Shown here: positions 25,762 to 34,490 of the stretch, piece after piece
How positions within the stretch are numbered: the stretch's first letter is position 1
Layout of the letters: every line of letters starts with the position of its first letter
NCBI GenBank assembly: GCA_046724555.1
Contig: JBKOWU010000292.1
Span: forward strand, 1 to 52,896
Direction: 5' to 3'
Origin: JAFAQB01 sp046724555
Lineage (GTDB): Archaea; Thermoproteota; Nitrososphaeria; Nitrososphaerales; Nitrososphaeraceae
DNA length: 52,896 nucleotides
Program-made: the position numbers and the translations under genes
The notes under the pieces: model-generated
Databases searched by the model: none
What the model saw: only the letters and a program-made list of their open reading frames with translations
What the model was told of the DNA's origin: nothing

Positions 25762-25989
25762 CTAAAAAACTGCGTTTGTAGTTAATACTGCTTCACCAGT
25801 CTCCTTTTCTTCTTTCGGCTCTTCTAGCAGATCTTCGCCCTCATCATAGTCAGGCTCGTTTGATTTTTTATCATCTCCATTGCTGTTGCTAGACTCTGTC
25901 GTCTTAGAAGATACAAACCTAATAGCATCATCCACAACAGCAGCATTAGTAAGTAGATCAAGCTTCATAGAATAACAATCTTTAGCTAG
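25762..25989 (-). pseudogene. C-terminal fragment of the helix-turn-helix protein family
   Basis: LAKDCYSMKLDLLTNAAVVD and DAIRFVSSKTTESSNSNGDD, then an acidic tail (EGEDLLEEPKEEKETGE). It is the missing half of the family whose N-terminal half lies at 19830-20162. The fragment begins at a sharp junction at about 25985 with the start of a thiamine-diphosphate enzyme gene, and no start codon belongs to it. Confidence 0.6.
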
Positions 25990-26167
25990 TGGCTGCAAAA
26001 GCGGCTGTTTCCTCATGGCGAACATGAATCCAGGAGATTTTTTCTTTGCCTCGATCTCTGACAGCATCTGTAATACCATTTAAAGAATCCCCAGATACTC
26101 CGTATATCCTCCTAACTCCAGACGCTATTAGCGAGTCAACTATTATATCTGCAACTCTTTTTGCCAA
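25982..26167 (-). pseudogene. N-terminal fragment of a thiamine-diphosphate enzyme (pyruvate oxidase/acetolactate synthase type)
   Basis: Starting at TTG the frame reads AKRVADIIVDSLIASGVRRI, YGVSGDSLNGITDAVRDRGK and ISWIHVRHEETAAFAA, the conserved start of the pyrimidine-binding domain, including the catalytic Glu in HEETAAFAA. It then runs into the helix-turn-helix gene remnant and stops. About 60 of some 550 residues remain. A relic of a deletion. Confidence 0.75.
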
Positions 26168-26478
26168 GGTTACTGATTCATCCTCTAATGCTTACGATGG
26201 CCCCAAGACATTGATAGAGATCTCCTCTCTTTGCTCCATGATATTTCTAGATTCTCCATAATCCTGACTAATGCTGCACTATATAGGAAATAGAAAGAGA
26301 AGTTTTTGGCAGCTTTGTTGTTGAGACATACACGTTCTAGAGACGTTAATATCACCATGTGGAAATGACATTTGCTAATCAAATTAACCAATACCATGAT
26401 AAACAGGACTTGAAATCATTGCAACAACTATGACTTGCTGCAAATTAGAAATGAACCATATCTCTATTCGATTTGTTA

Positions 26479-28431
26479 TTACTCAAATGTACGGTGATGT
26501 GCTGCTTTGATATGTGATTTAAGAAAATCTGCCAGTGATCCTTTGACTTCTTTAACATTATGTTTAAACAATGTCATTTCTGCAGCAGTTGAAGATACTC
26601 CGTTTCCTCTCTTTCTGCAATAGATATTTACCTTCCATTTTTCATCATCAATTTTTGGAAAGTCGGATCTATAGTGAGCTCCTCTACTCTCTTGTCGCAA
26701 CAAAGCACTTCTAATTATAGCCTCACAAGCAATAAGTGATGATTTCACTTGCAAAGTTAGAACAATATTTTCAATATTATCATTACCATCTGCAATACTG
26801 GACTCTTTTAAATTAATATTGTGTTTATTAGAATGAAACTCATTCTTTAGTTCTAAAATTCGCTTTAATCCGTCTTGAAGCCTTGTCTGTTCTCTTACTA
26901 TTCCTGCATTTTGCATCATCAATTTTTGTAATTCATCACGGAACCTAATTGGCTCTTCAATTACGAAGATTCCTTCATAGTTATCATCATCATATCTATT
27001 TTTTTGATTTACAAGATCCGATTTTAGCTGTGATGATGTCTCTCTACTTTTCTTTGTATTTCCTTTCCTTTCTTGCGATGCTAACTTTGCTGCTTCATCA
27101 CCTGCAATTTTTCCAAAAACTACTGTATCTAGCAAGCTATTTCCACCTAAACGATTAGCACCATGAATCTGACTTATTACTTCCCCAACTGCGAATAAAC
27201 CCTTGACCCTAGTTCGACAGTTTATATCTACTACTACTCCACCCATAGAATAATGTGCAGTAGGTCCAACTTCCATCTTCTCTTTTGATATATCAATTCC
27301 ATCAAGTTCTTGGAATTGTTCATACATAGTAGTAAGCCTTTCTTGAATTACTTCTTTTCGTATATGAGTTACATCTAGCCAAACTCCGCCATGTTCTGTA
27401 CCTTGCCCAGAGATTATTTCATTATAAACAGCACGAGCCACTACATCACGTGGCCCTAGCTCGATTCTTTCAGGATCGTAATTTTTCATAAACCTCTCAC
27501 CTTTTGAATTTAGCAGAATGCCTCCTTCACCTCGTATTGCTTCTGTAGCCAGAGTACCTACTGCTTTCTCTGGCCAAACCATTCCAGTAGGATGAAACTG
27601 CACCATTTCCATATCTACTAAATCTACACCTGCTTCATATGCTAGAGCTATACCCTCTCCATAGTTTTCAAAAATTCTAGAACTACTTACTGCATAGACT
27701 CGAGTATATCCACCAGCCGCTAGGATTACAGACTTGCATTCAAACGTAACAAATTCTTTTTTTTCGATGTCTATTCCAAATGCTCCTTTGATTTCTTCTT
27801 CCTCTTCCTTTACCAGTTGTTCTTCAGCTGTTGCTGATGATCGGGATAATCTTTCTGTATTTGCAGCATCATCGTTACCACCACCATCTAATTTTAACAA
27901 TAATTTTGTAATGTAAACATTGTCTATCATTTTGATTTTCCTCTGATTTACCTGCTCCATCAAAACGCGAATTATTTCCTGGCCAGTCCAATCTTCGTAA
28001 AATACAGTCCTCCTATAGGTGTGAGCTCCAAAAAACCGCTGTGTTAGCCTACCGTCTTTTTCTCTATGAAATCTGGCACCCCAATCTACCAATTCATTTA
28101 TAGCATCAGGTGCATTTTTGCAAAGTATCTCAACTCTTTCATAATCAGCAAGGAATTCACCTTCTCTTAGAGTATCAGCTGCATGTATAACCCAATTATC
28201 CTCTGGATCCATAGTGCCAAGAGCTGCATTGATACCGCCTCTTGCAAGTGTTGTATGAGGGTCTCCTTTTTTACTTGTACTAATTATAAGAACATCAGCA
28301 CCAGCATCATGAGCTTCAATTGCAGCTCGAAGACCAGCAGAGCCGCCACCTATAATTAAAACATCACAAGTGTAATTCGATTGTTGTTTTTTCATCATAT
28401 GCTCAGCCAGTTTATTATTATTCATTTCCAA
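26479..28431 (-). CDS. sdhA: Succinate dehydrogenase/fumarate reductase-type flavoprotein
   Basis: A 650-residue FAD enzyme. The dinucleotide-binding site is VLIIGGGSAGLRAAIEAHDA, the FAD-linking/cofactor loop is TTLARGGINAALG, and VQFHPTGMVWPEKAVG is the HPTG active-site motif. EAIRGEGGILLNSKGERF and GPTAHYSMGGVVVDINCRTR complete the catalytic core. A variable Glu/Asn insertion lies near residues 195-225. The C-terminal helical domain has ESRGAHYRSDFPK. The GPTAHYSMGG form favours SdhA/FrdA over L-aspartate oxidase. No iron-sulfur or anchor subunit gene adjoins it, so it is orphaned here. A 300-bp regulatory region precedes it. Confidence 0.85.
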   Translation of the reverse strand: MEMNNNKLAEHMMKKQQSNYTCDVLIIGGGSAGLRAAIEAHDAGADVLIISTSKKGDPHTTLARGGINAALGTMDPEDNWVIHAADTLREGEFLADYERVEILCKNAPDAINELVDWGARFHREKDGRLTQRFFGAHTYRRTVFYEDWTGQEIIRVLMEQVNQRKIKMIDNVYITKLLLKLDGGGNDDAANTERLSRSSATAEEQLVKEEEEEIKGAFGIDIEKKEFVTFECKSVILAAGGYTRVYAVSSSRIFENYGEGIALAYEAGVDLVDMEMVQFHPTGMVWPEKAVGTLATEAIRGEGGILLNSKGERFMKNYDPERIELGPRDVVARAVYNEIISGQGTEHGGVWLDVTHIRKEVIQERLTTMYEQFQELDGIDISKEKMEVGPTAHYSMGGVVVDINCRTRVKGLFAVGEVISQIHGANRLGGNSLLDTVVFGKIAGDEAAKLASQERKGNTKKSRETSSQLKSDLVNQKNRYDDDNYEGIFVIEEPIRFRDELQKLMMQNAGIVREQTRLQDGLKRILELKNEFHSNKHNINLKESSIADGNDNIENIVLTLQVKSSLIACEAIIRSALLRQESRGAHYRSDFPKIDDEKWKVNIYCRKRGNGVSSTAAEMTLFKHNVKEVKGSLADFLKSHIKAAHHRTFE

Positions 28432-28826
28432 TTTAAACTTCTTTACCAGTCATCAACATTATGATGTGTATGTATATTTTTTTAAAATATTATGGATTTG
28501 ATCTCTCGTTAATCCATAAATCAACGAATTTAATATATGTGAGTTTTGTTGATTAATCCACATTATTTGCAAGAACTTGCTAGATCTTGAAGTCCAAGAA
28601 CATTTTTTACCTCTTTATTACATTGTGAAGTGTAGTTCTTTAGATCTTCTATCCAGCCTTTTGTTATCTAATTTTGTCTTCTTTGAAATACTTCATTCAT
28701 TCATGTATAATAGACAAACTTTTGTATCTTCGTTTTTTTAGTTAATCATTTATCGCATTATCATCGAAGGCGTCCACTTGAAGAGCCATATTAGGAACAA
28801 ACAAATAAGTAAATAAAATAAAAAAT
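28432..28826. other. Divergent promoter region with repeated TTAATCCA
   Basis: Nearly 400 AT-rich bases between the flavoprotein and DUF2299 genes. TTAATCCA occurs twice (about 28510 and 28552), enclosing an inverted repeat AATCAAC...GTTGATT. This looks like an operator for the flavoprotein gene. No open frame. Confidence 0.4.
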
Positions 28827-29315
28827 ATGATTTTTATGGTAGTTTTTAAATCAAAGCAAGAGGTAGTAGATACAGTCAAGAGATGGCTCAAAGAAGAGGA
28901 ATATGAGGTAAGTTTAGTTCCTGACGAAAGCACAGATTACAATTTCATGATAGTAAAGGGGTATATGGTCTTGAATGTTGGATTTCATAAGAGATCTAGC
29001 GACAGCCTAATAGTGGGCGGAAAAATAAGATTCAATCCGGAAGAGCAGTCTATTATAAAAAATATCACAACCAATCTTGAATTGCTTTACGATATTGAGA
29101 TAATATGTGCACAGCTAAACTTGGAACTTGTAACAACTCCAATAAAAGAAAATGGAGAATATTCTTTAGAAGATATACGACTATTCAAGACATTGTATTT
29201 TGATGGACTAACAAAACAAAGTTTTTTTGATTCGCTGATAGGAATATTCAATTGTTTCAGGCTAATTGTGGCGAAATTTGATATCATAGCACGAACAGGA
29301 ACTGCTCCAGTATGA
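28827..29315 (+). CDS. DUF2299-like protein
   Basis: A 162-residue soluble protein. FKSKQEVVDTVKRWLKEEEY is an amphipathic start helix, followed by a beta-rich segment (NFMIVKGYMVLNVGFHKRSS, DSLIVGGKIRFNPEEQ) and a helical tail. This pattern matches the DUF2299 family, an archaeal domain with a fold reminiscent of type III secretion chaperones but of unknown role. It is alone on its strand. Confidence 0.65.
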   Translation: MIFMVVFKSKQEVVDTVKRWLKEEEYEVSLVPDESTDYNFMIVKGYMVLNVGFHKRSSDSLIVGGKIRFNPEEQSIIKNITTNLELLYDIEIICAQLNLELVTTPIKENGEYSLEDIRLFKTLYFDGLTKQSFFDSLIGIFNCFRLIVAKFDIIARTGTAPV

Positions 29316-29404
29316 CTCCAGTCCTTTACACGTCGACCTCATAGTAGTTACTGTATTTTCTCGAAAATGCTATTGATTTATTTTTTTATATGATAGGGGG
29401 ATTT

Positions 29405-29760
29405 ATGAAAATAGCATTTTCTATTGTGTTTGGAATAATAGCTACAATAGTAATAGGAATGGGAACAGGAAATCATGGCGCATACGCAGCTAAACTGACA
29501 GCAAGTTCCTATAGTGGCGGATATAGTCGTGGAGTAAAAGACGCTGGAAGAGACTTGCAAGGTTTGAATGGCCATGGCTATGATAGCTCATGCCCTTCGG
29601 GTCATACTTCAGTATTTTGTTCTGGATTGTAAAGGGATATGACAATACATGGTATGGACAACGTGTAAGTTCTTCACCACCTCCGTCACAAGCTCAAAGT
29701 CAGAGCCAAGGCATCACCAACAATAACAATCCAACAATTATTATAAATCCACCAAAGTGA
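29405..29760 (+). pseudogene. Secreted CSG-motif protein, frameshifted
   Basis: From ATG at 29405 a signal peptide (AFSIVFGIIATIVIGM) is followed by SSYSGGYSRGVKDAGRDLQG and CPSGHTSVFCSG, then a stop. The next frame continues with GYDNTWYGQRV and a Pro/Gln/Asn-rich tail to TGA near 29760. The expected sequence at the join is Cys-Ser-Gly-Tyr-x-Gly-Tyr, so one or two bases are lost. Its neighbour at 29796 is an intact relative with the same layout (YSGY..GV..DKD..CP....CSGYKDGY). Confidence 0.65.
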
Positions 29761-29795
29761 GAGAAGAGAAACGAACAAGTTAACAGGAAAATAAA

Positions 29796-30101
29796 ATGAG
29801 AATAGAGTCTATACTTGCAGGGACAATAATTGTCTCTTTTTTACCCTCTGCTTTAGCTGTATCTCAATACGACAAAGACGGCTTTACTATTTTTCAAGGC
29901 AAGTCAAGCGATTACATGTCAGGCTATAGAAATGGTGTAATTAAGGCAGACAAAGACGTGCAACTACTAAATAATGGTACAATAAATGGAATACAAGCAG
30001 ACCAAAAAGACGTAAAATGTCCGCCTGATTCTGTAAATGCTGATTGGTGCTCTGGCTACAAGGATGGATATTCTGATGAAGCAATGGACCAACTAGAGTA
30101 G
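29796..30101 (+). CDS. Small secreted protein with CP-CSGYxxGY motif
   Basis: A 101-residue exported protein: signal peptide SILAGTIIVSFLPSALA, then YMSGYRNGVIKADKDVQLLN and DVKCPPDSVNADWCSGYKDG and YSDEAMDQLE. The two Cys of the Cys-Pro...Cys-Ser-Gly unit probably form a disulfide. Relative of the broken gene at 29405; a third signal-peptide stub at 30114 may be another copy. Such extracellular repeats occur in these archaea; the function is unknown. Confidence 0.7.
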   Translation: MRIESILAGTIIVSFLPSALAVSQYDKDGFTIFQGKSSDYMSGYRNGVIKADKDVQLLNNGTINGIQADQKDVKCPPDSVNADWCSGYKDGYSDEAMDQLE

Positions 30102-30113
30102 GTTAGAGAACAA

Positions 30114-30206
30114 TGAGGAAAGTAATCATCTCTACACTATCGGCAGCAATATTAATTGCAGTAATTGGGATACAACAAAATCTGTATGTATGTATGATAG
30201 GCAATT
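30114..30206 (+). pseudogene. Signal-peptide stub, possible third family member
   Basis: ATG opens MRKVIISTLSAAILIAVIGI QQN and ends after 30 codons. It is only a signal peptide, 13 bases after the stop of the preceding secreted gene, in the same orientation. Its mature part is missing. Confidence 0.4.
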
Positions 30207-30351
30207 GATTCTATACATAAATACAAGTATCAATAAAAATTTGAAGAATTTATTGTTGGACACTTTTTGAATAAGTAACCATAATAAGATAAAAAGCTTG
30301 TAAAAGTCCTTATAATGATTTTATATCTTATTTTCCCTCAAATACCAATAT

Positions 30352-30555
30352 ATGAATAACCAAAAAGCAATGTTGGCTATTGTTGCAATTGTTGCAGTAA
30401 TAGGACTAATAGGAGCAGTAGCAGTACAAAGCATACTACTTTCACAACAAGCATCTGCGCGACCAACCGGTTCTGCAAAAGGTCCATTTCATGGATGTAG
30501 ACAAGGTTCAGAGGCTTTTAAACAAACTCACCACAAGTGTATACACAGAGATTAG
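30352..30555 (+). CDS. Small secreted protein with Cys/His tail
   Basis: A 67-residue protein. The signal segment is AMLAIVAIVAVIGLIGAVAV with cleavage after SARP-like sequence; the mature part is short, polar and ends FHGCRQGSEAFKQTHHKCIH. Two Cys and four His suggest metal binding or a disulfide. A TATA-like element lies about 30 bases upstream, so the message may be leaderless. Unknown function. Confidence 0.6.
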   Translation: MNNQKAMLAIVAIVAVIGLIGAVAVQSILLSQQASARPTGSAKGPFHGCRQGSEAFKQTHHKCIHRD

Positions 30556-30615
30556 CAAACCAACCTTCTTTAATTTTTTATTTGATGGTATGAGAAATAA
30601 AAAATAAAAAATAAA

Positions 30616-30778
30616 GATGAACATCTACCTACAGGTGAAGGTTTTATAGATGATAAAAAAACAGTCAAAGCACTAAAGGATATTGATTATGATAGAACAA
30701 TTACTTGAGGTTTTTACAAATTGTAGTAATGACACTAAATTATCTGCAGATAAACTTAGGACCATATGGTCGGCTTAG
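30616..30778 (+). pseudogene. C-terminal fragment of a sugar-phosphate isomerase/epimerase-like TIM barrel
   Basis: DEHLPTGEGFIDDKKTVKAL and KDIDYDRTIT in one frame, then LEVFTNCSNDTKLSADKLRT in the next. The pattern His-Leu-Pro-x-Gly-x-Gly-x-Ile-Asp...Ala-Leu-Lys-x-Ile-x-Tyr-Asp is the last strand-helix unit of xylose-isomerase-like/AP-endonuclease-2 barrels. Only the final 50 residues survive, with a frameshift. Confidence 0.6.
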
Positions 30779-31001
30779 GAACAATCTTTTTCTCTTCACA
30801 TAGTTTAAAACCATCCATTTCTGGCATTTTTATGTCAAGAAGCACAAGATCGTACAAACTAGTCTTAAAGTTATTTAATACCACGACAGGATTGTCAAAC
30901 GAATCCACCATGAATCCATTCTCCTCTAACACGGTTTCATCATCTACCAGTAGGATTCTTTTCTTTTTGTTCTTGTTATTGTTATAGTTACTGAATCCCA
31001 A
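30756..31001 (-). pseudogene. Truncated response regulator receiver
   Basis: KKKRILLVDDE is joined directly to TVLEENGFMVDSFDNPVVVL, so the loop after the acidic pair (normally Pro-Asp and a helix) is deleted. The phosphoacceptor strand YDLVLLDIKMPEMDGFKLC is complete, but the domain ends there without the Thr and Lys positions. It follows the broken kinase at 31036-33210 on the same strand: a decayed two-component pair. Confidence 0.7.
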
Positions 31002-31035
31002 CTGGTTTCATTCTCTTCTCTTCTATTCTTTTCTG

Positions 31036-33210
31036 TCATACAATTGGCAGAGTAAAGTGAAAAACAGCTCCTTTTCCGTCAGTATTATTCTCAGCCCACA
31101 TCTTCCCACCGTGAGCTTCTACAATACTTTTTGAAATATAAAGGCCAAGTCCAGTGCCTTGATAAGATTTTGAAGCAAACTTTTGAAATAATCTTGGTAA
31201 TACCTCAGGATGTATGCCTGTGCCACTATCTTTTACACTTACAATAACCTTGTTTTCTCTCTATTCTTTCTTTGAAGATATTATGATAAATCCTTCCTTA
31301 GTAAATTTAATAGCGTTGCTTAACAAATTAAATATTACTTGATTTAGCCTTTCCTTATCTGCTTGTATAAGGAGAGAGTCATTATTCTCATATTTATCAC
31401 GCTGATATAACAGGCTGACACCATTTTTGTTCTCATGACTTCTCTTAGCATCTTTATAGCATTTGATATTATTTCATCTAAATTAAGCGGTTCTATCTTA
31501 AGGTTAAGATTTTGACTTTCAATTCTTGTAACATCAAGTATATGCTCACTTAGGAGTTGCAATCTATTTGCATTTCTAATTACTACTTCTAACATCTCTT
31601 TTTGTTTTTGTTTTTCATATGGGGACACATTTTCGTCTATCCTAGAATAAATGATTTGAGTAAGGCCAAGTATGGGTTGTATAGGAGTTCTTAGCTCATG
31701 AGCTGCTAAATTGATAAACTCCTTTTGTGTTTTATCATGTGTCTTTAGTTTTTCATGTGCTTTCATTAGTTCTTCATATACGTCAGATTGTTTCCATAGA
31801 TTTTCAAATATTGCAACATAGGATAAAACACCTGCTTTACTATTAGAGTAAGTTGACAATCCTATAGCTCAACAAAAGTTGCTTTTGTATCATCTTTTAA
31901 TTCCATAACCAAGGATGCCTTTCTATCAACTATTAGAATTGTGGATTTAGTCTCAGATATTTGTTCAATGTACCTGAAACCTATTGGACACGAAGAACAA
32001 TATTCTTTTAATTCTTGTATTTTTTGTTCCACGAGGCTGTTCGCAGATACCAGTATTCTAACTTTAACATTTCTTTCTCTTGCTGCTCGTACAGCCAATG
32101 GTATAGCACCAATCTTATCTTGTCTTAGAAAAGCATTCACGGTTGGAAATATCCATAGTATTTCTTCTGAAGCTGTCTTTACAATATCCAGGTAACGATC
32201 CTGCGCTCTTAATGAACTTGAAATAATTTCTATATCTGCTAGGTCAACTCGTGCTTCAATATCTCCAGCATCAATGCCATTTTTCCATAATTCCTCAAAT
32301 ATACGATTATAATGACGAATGTAAGCGGGCTCATTGCTAACTAAAAGGCTTTCCATTAATTTACCTCCTTCCATCTATAGTAGCGTAGAAGTGTTTGTTA
32401 TCAACTGCAAAATACATAGGTGTTAGATTTTTTACATGTCTTATCTGTATTCCTTCTTTAAGGAATGTTTTAATCAAGTCTATATTCTCTTTATCTATAA
32501 AAATAATCCATCTTACTCCTCTTCCTCTTGTTCCTCCTTCTAGTCCTTTTCTTTGTTTGTCTACTATTGCTTTATATTCGTCAAAGAAGTTATTATAAAC
32601 TAATTGCATCCCACCAATTGAAGAGCAAACTGACCTTTCATAGGCATTTTCAAGAACAGATTTCATGTGATTGAATATGTCCTCCTTATCCTCAATTACT
32701 TTGGTTTCTAAAGGTTCTATCCTTCATTCTTCTATTTCTCTTATTCTTTGTCGTGCAGGTATTGCTTTGCTCCAAAAGGAATCAAAAATATATTGCTGAT
32801 GTTGTACTACTTCTTTGATATTACTATAGATAATTTGAGATGATATCTCTCCTTTTTTATATAAAGCCATAGGCGCAAGGTACCAGGTGCCGAAGCTCAT
32901 CAACAATGGATGTCAGCATTTTACAAAAAGAGATATTTTTAGACGTTATTTCAGTGAGATATCTGAGTTTAACTTCTCTTTTTTTAATATCGACAAAGGA
33001 TTTCTTTATTTGTTCTATTTCAATGGCTAACTGTGGCCGTGTATAATTCATACAACTATCTATCTTTTGTTTAGAATTGGCAAAGAATCGTAATTCTGCA
33101 CTCAGGACATTTTCAGTACCATAATACACCTCAGTTCTTTTATTACTTGCATCTGAGTAGTTGAAAGATGTATCCTCATTAGATAGTATCATGTTATACT
33201 CTACTTGCAA
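31036..33210 (-). pseudogene. Large soluble histidine kinase, broken by at least six lesions
   Basis: One gene can be traced through several frames. N-terminal segment: TEVYYGTENVLSAELRFF, VKLRYLTEITSKNISFC, QIIYSNIKEVVQHQQYIFD, KAIPARQRIREIEE. Then an in-frame TGA, a PLD-like sensor (EILWIFPTVNAFLRQDKIGA, VDRKASLVMELKDDTKATF), HisKA (FINLAAHELRTPIQPILGLT) and the ATPase domain (LLSNAIKFTKEGF, KDSGTGI, GTGLGLYISKSIVEAHGGKM). Frameshifts lie near 32880, 32370, 31860 and 31430, and there is a TAG near 31262. The ancestor would have been about 700 residues. Related intact architecture: 22443. Confidence 0.8.
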
Positions 33211-33262
33211 TAAAAGACCTAATTACGATTATTAATTACATATTTCCGCCTTACTTATCATG

Positions 33263-33697
33263 TCATGTCCTTGCTACTGCAGCTCTTTTTTCAATCACAA
33301 TAAACTCTTCGTTTAGCTTTTCTCTTATTATATCTAATCTTGCGACCACACCAACAAGTTTGTTATTGTTATTATCGTTTTCTACTACAGGTACTAATAC
33401 AATTTCTTTTTGAATCATAATATCAATTATATCCTCAAGTGAGGTATCTTTCTTTACAACTGATGGATTTGGAGTCATAATATCTTTTGCTACGATTGTA
33501 CTGAGCTTCTTGTTACCATTCTTACGTATAGCTTTGAGTATGTCAATTGCGGTAACCATGCCTATTACAGCGCCTCTACCATCAACTACAGGTACTCCAT
33601 TGAACTCTCCGGATAACAGCCTTGCGCTAATAGCTTCTGCATTGGTATTTTCTTTTGCAACTATAACTTGTGGAGACATCAGATCACTGGCATTCAA
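33263..33697 (-). CDS. Tandem CBS-domain protein
   Basis: A 144-residue protein made of two CBS motifs: NASDLMSPQVIVAKENTNAE with FNGVPVVDGRGAVIGMVTAI, and AKDIMTPNPSVVKKDTSLED with IVLVPVVENDNNNNKLVGVV. The pair forms one Bateman module that binds adenosine nucleotides. No effector domain is attached, so it probably regulates a partner protein. Intact, unlike the relative at 19325. Confidence 0.85.
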   Translation of the reverse strand: MNASDLMSPQVIVAKENTNAEAISARLLSGEFNGVPVVDGRGAVIGMVTAIDILKAIRKNGNKKLSTIVAKDIMTPNPSVVKKDTSLEDIIDIMIQKEIVLVPVVENDNNNNKLVGVVARLDIIREKLNEEFIVIEKRAAVART

Positions 33698-33910
33698 TTT
33701 TAATAATCCTTCTTACATGATTGCTCAATATGCTTTAATATGATTTCAAAACATTAGTAATTATACAAAAAACAAGGATCCTGCAAGAAACATCATAAAC
33801 TACCTATAATTATAGATAATATTCTAGCCAGCTTCAAAATCTGCTGCTAGTGCTCTTAATTTTACGCTATACTAAATATATTGAGTACTACCGCAGGAAA
33901 AACAAGACTA

Positions 33911-34428
33911 TTATGGAAGCAGAAGAAGCTTGTTGCTGACATTCCATGATACGGATAATAATACGATGGGCTTTATCCTTCTGTCAGGATATTCAATTAG
34001 TTTTTTATTTCTTCGACAGTGGGTATGCGGTCATTAGCATGCTTTTTAACTCGGGGAACAGAGTGTGATATTATATCCCAAAAGACGCCAATACGATTCA
34101 TTTTACAAAATAATTTGAGTGCTTTAAGATAATTCCTTAAAGTTCCTGATGTAATCTCCGCTTTGTCTATTCTCTCTGTCTGGAATAAGACGAATTTAAT
34201 TACCAGGTCTTCCAGCTCTTCCTGAGATTTAGACCTGGCAAAAAGATAGAAATTGGTAGCTTTTTGCTCTACCCCGTGGCCTTCAACTTTACAAAAGTCC
34301 AAGAATTTTTCTAACAGGTTTGGATATTGCCTTTTAACTTCCTTGGATTTTAGTGCCATTTTGAATTTTGAATAAGGAGATAACACTGATGTAACTGATA
34401 AATCAGCAGTGGTTGCATGAACTGACAT
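33911..34428 (-). pseudogene. Tyrosine integrase, frameshifted and truncated
   Basis: The N-terminal SAM-like core-binding domain is intact: ALKSKEVKRQYPNLLEKFLD, ERIDKAEITSGTLRNYLKAL and KLFCKMNRIGVFWDIISHSV. After TVEEIKN the frame stops; the neighbouring frame reads LIEYPDRRIKPIVLLSVSW, exactly the family continuation, so one A of the AAAAA run is missing. The catalytic Arg, His and Tyr region is absent. Thaumarchaeal integrases of this family act on tRNA genes. It ends 46 bases from the tRNA-Lys gene, pointing away from it, as expected for an element integrated there. Confidence 0.8.
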
Positions 34429-34460
34429 TATAATACTATGATTTGTAGTCCTATAAAACG

Positions 34461-34490
34461 ATACACTAGTGAAGCGGGTTCGGTGGGATT
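34461..34490 (+). other. Candidate right attachment site (attR) with arm motif
   Basis: ATACACTAGTG (34461-34471), two bases, then the 17-bp core GCGGGTTCGGTGGGATT (34474-34490) inside the tRNA-Lys gene. At the left end the order is core, two bases, ATACACTAGTG. CACTAGTG is itself palindromic. Circularisation would therefore place the core between two direct copies of the 11-mer at equal spacing. Confidence 0.6.

Larger units (their letters stand above)
12580..34490. mobile_element. Candidate integrative element inserted in the tRNA-Lys gene
   Basis: Bounded on the left by a 17-bp copy of the tRNA-Lys 3' region (12580-12596) and on the right by the intact tRNA gene (core at 34474-34490), in the same orientation. 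A tyrosine integrase relic lies just inside the right end. ATACACTAGTG lies 2 bp inside the core at both ends (12599-12609 and 34461-34471), as expected for arm sites flanking one attachment site in a circular form. About 21.9 kb. A degraded third copy at 22072 may divide it into two elements. It is probably no longer mobile because the integrase is broken. Confidence 0.5.

Noticed and set aside
26479..28431. Annotation as L-aspartate oxidase
   Set aside because: The length and GPTAHYSMGG and HPTG contexts fit SdhA/FrdA better; NadB cannot be fully excluded by eye.
31036..33210. Programmed frameshifting or stop-codon readthrough as an explanation for the split kinase
   Set aside because: Six independent lesions without a common slippery sequence fit decay, not recoding.
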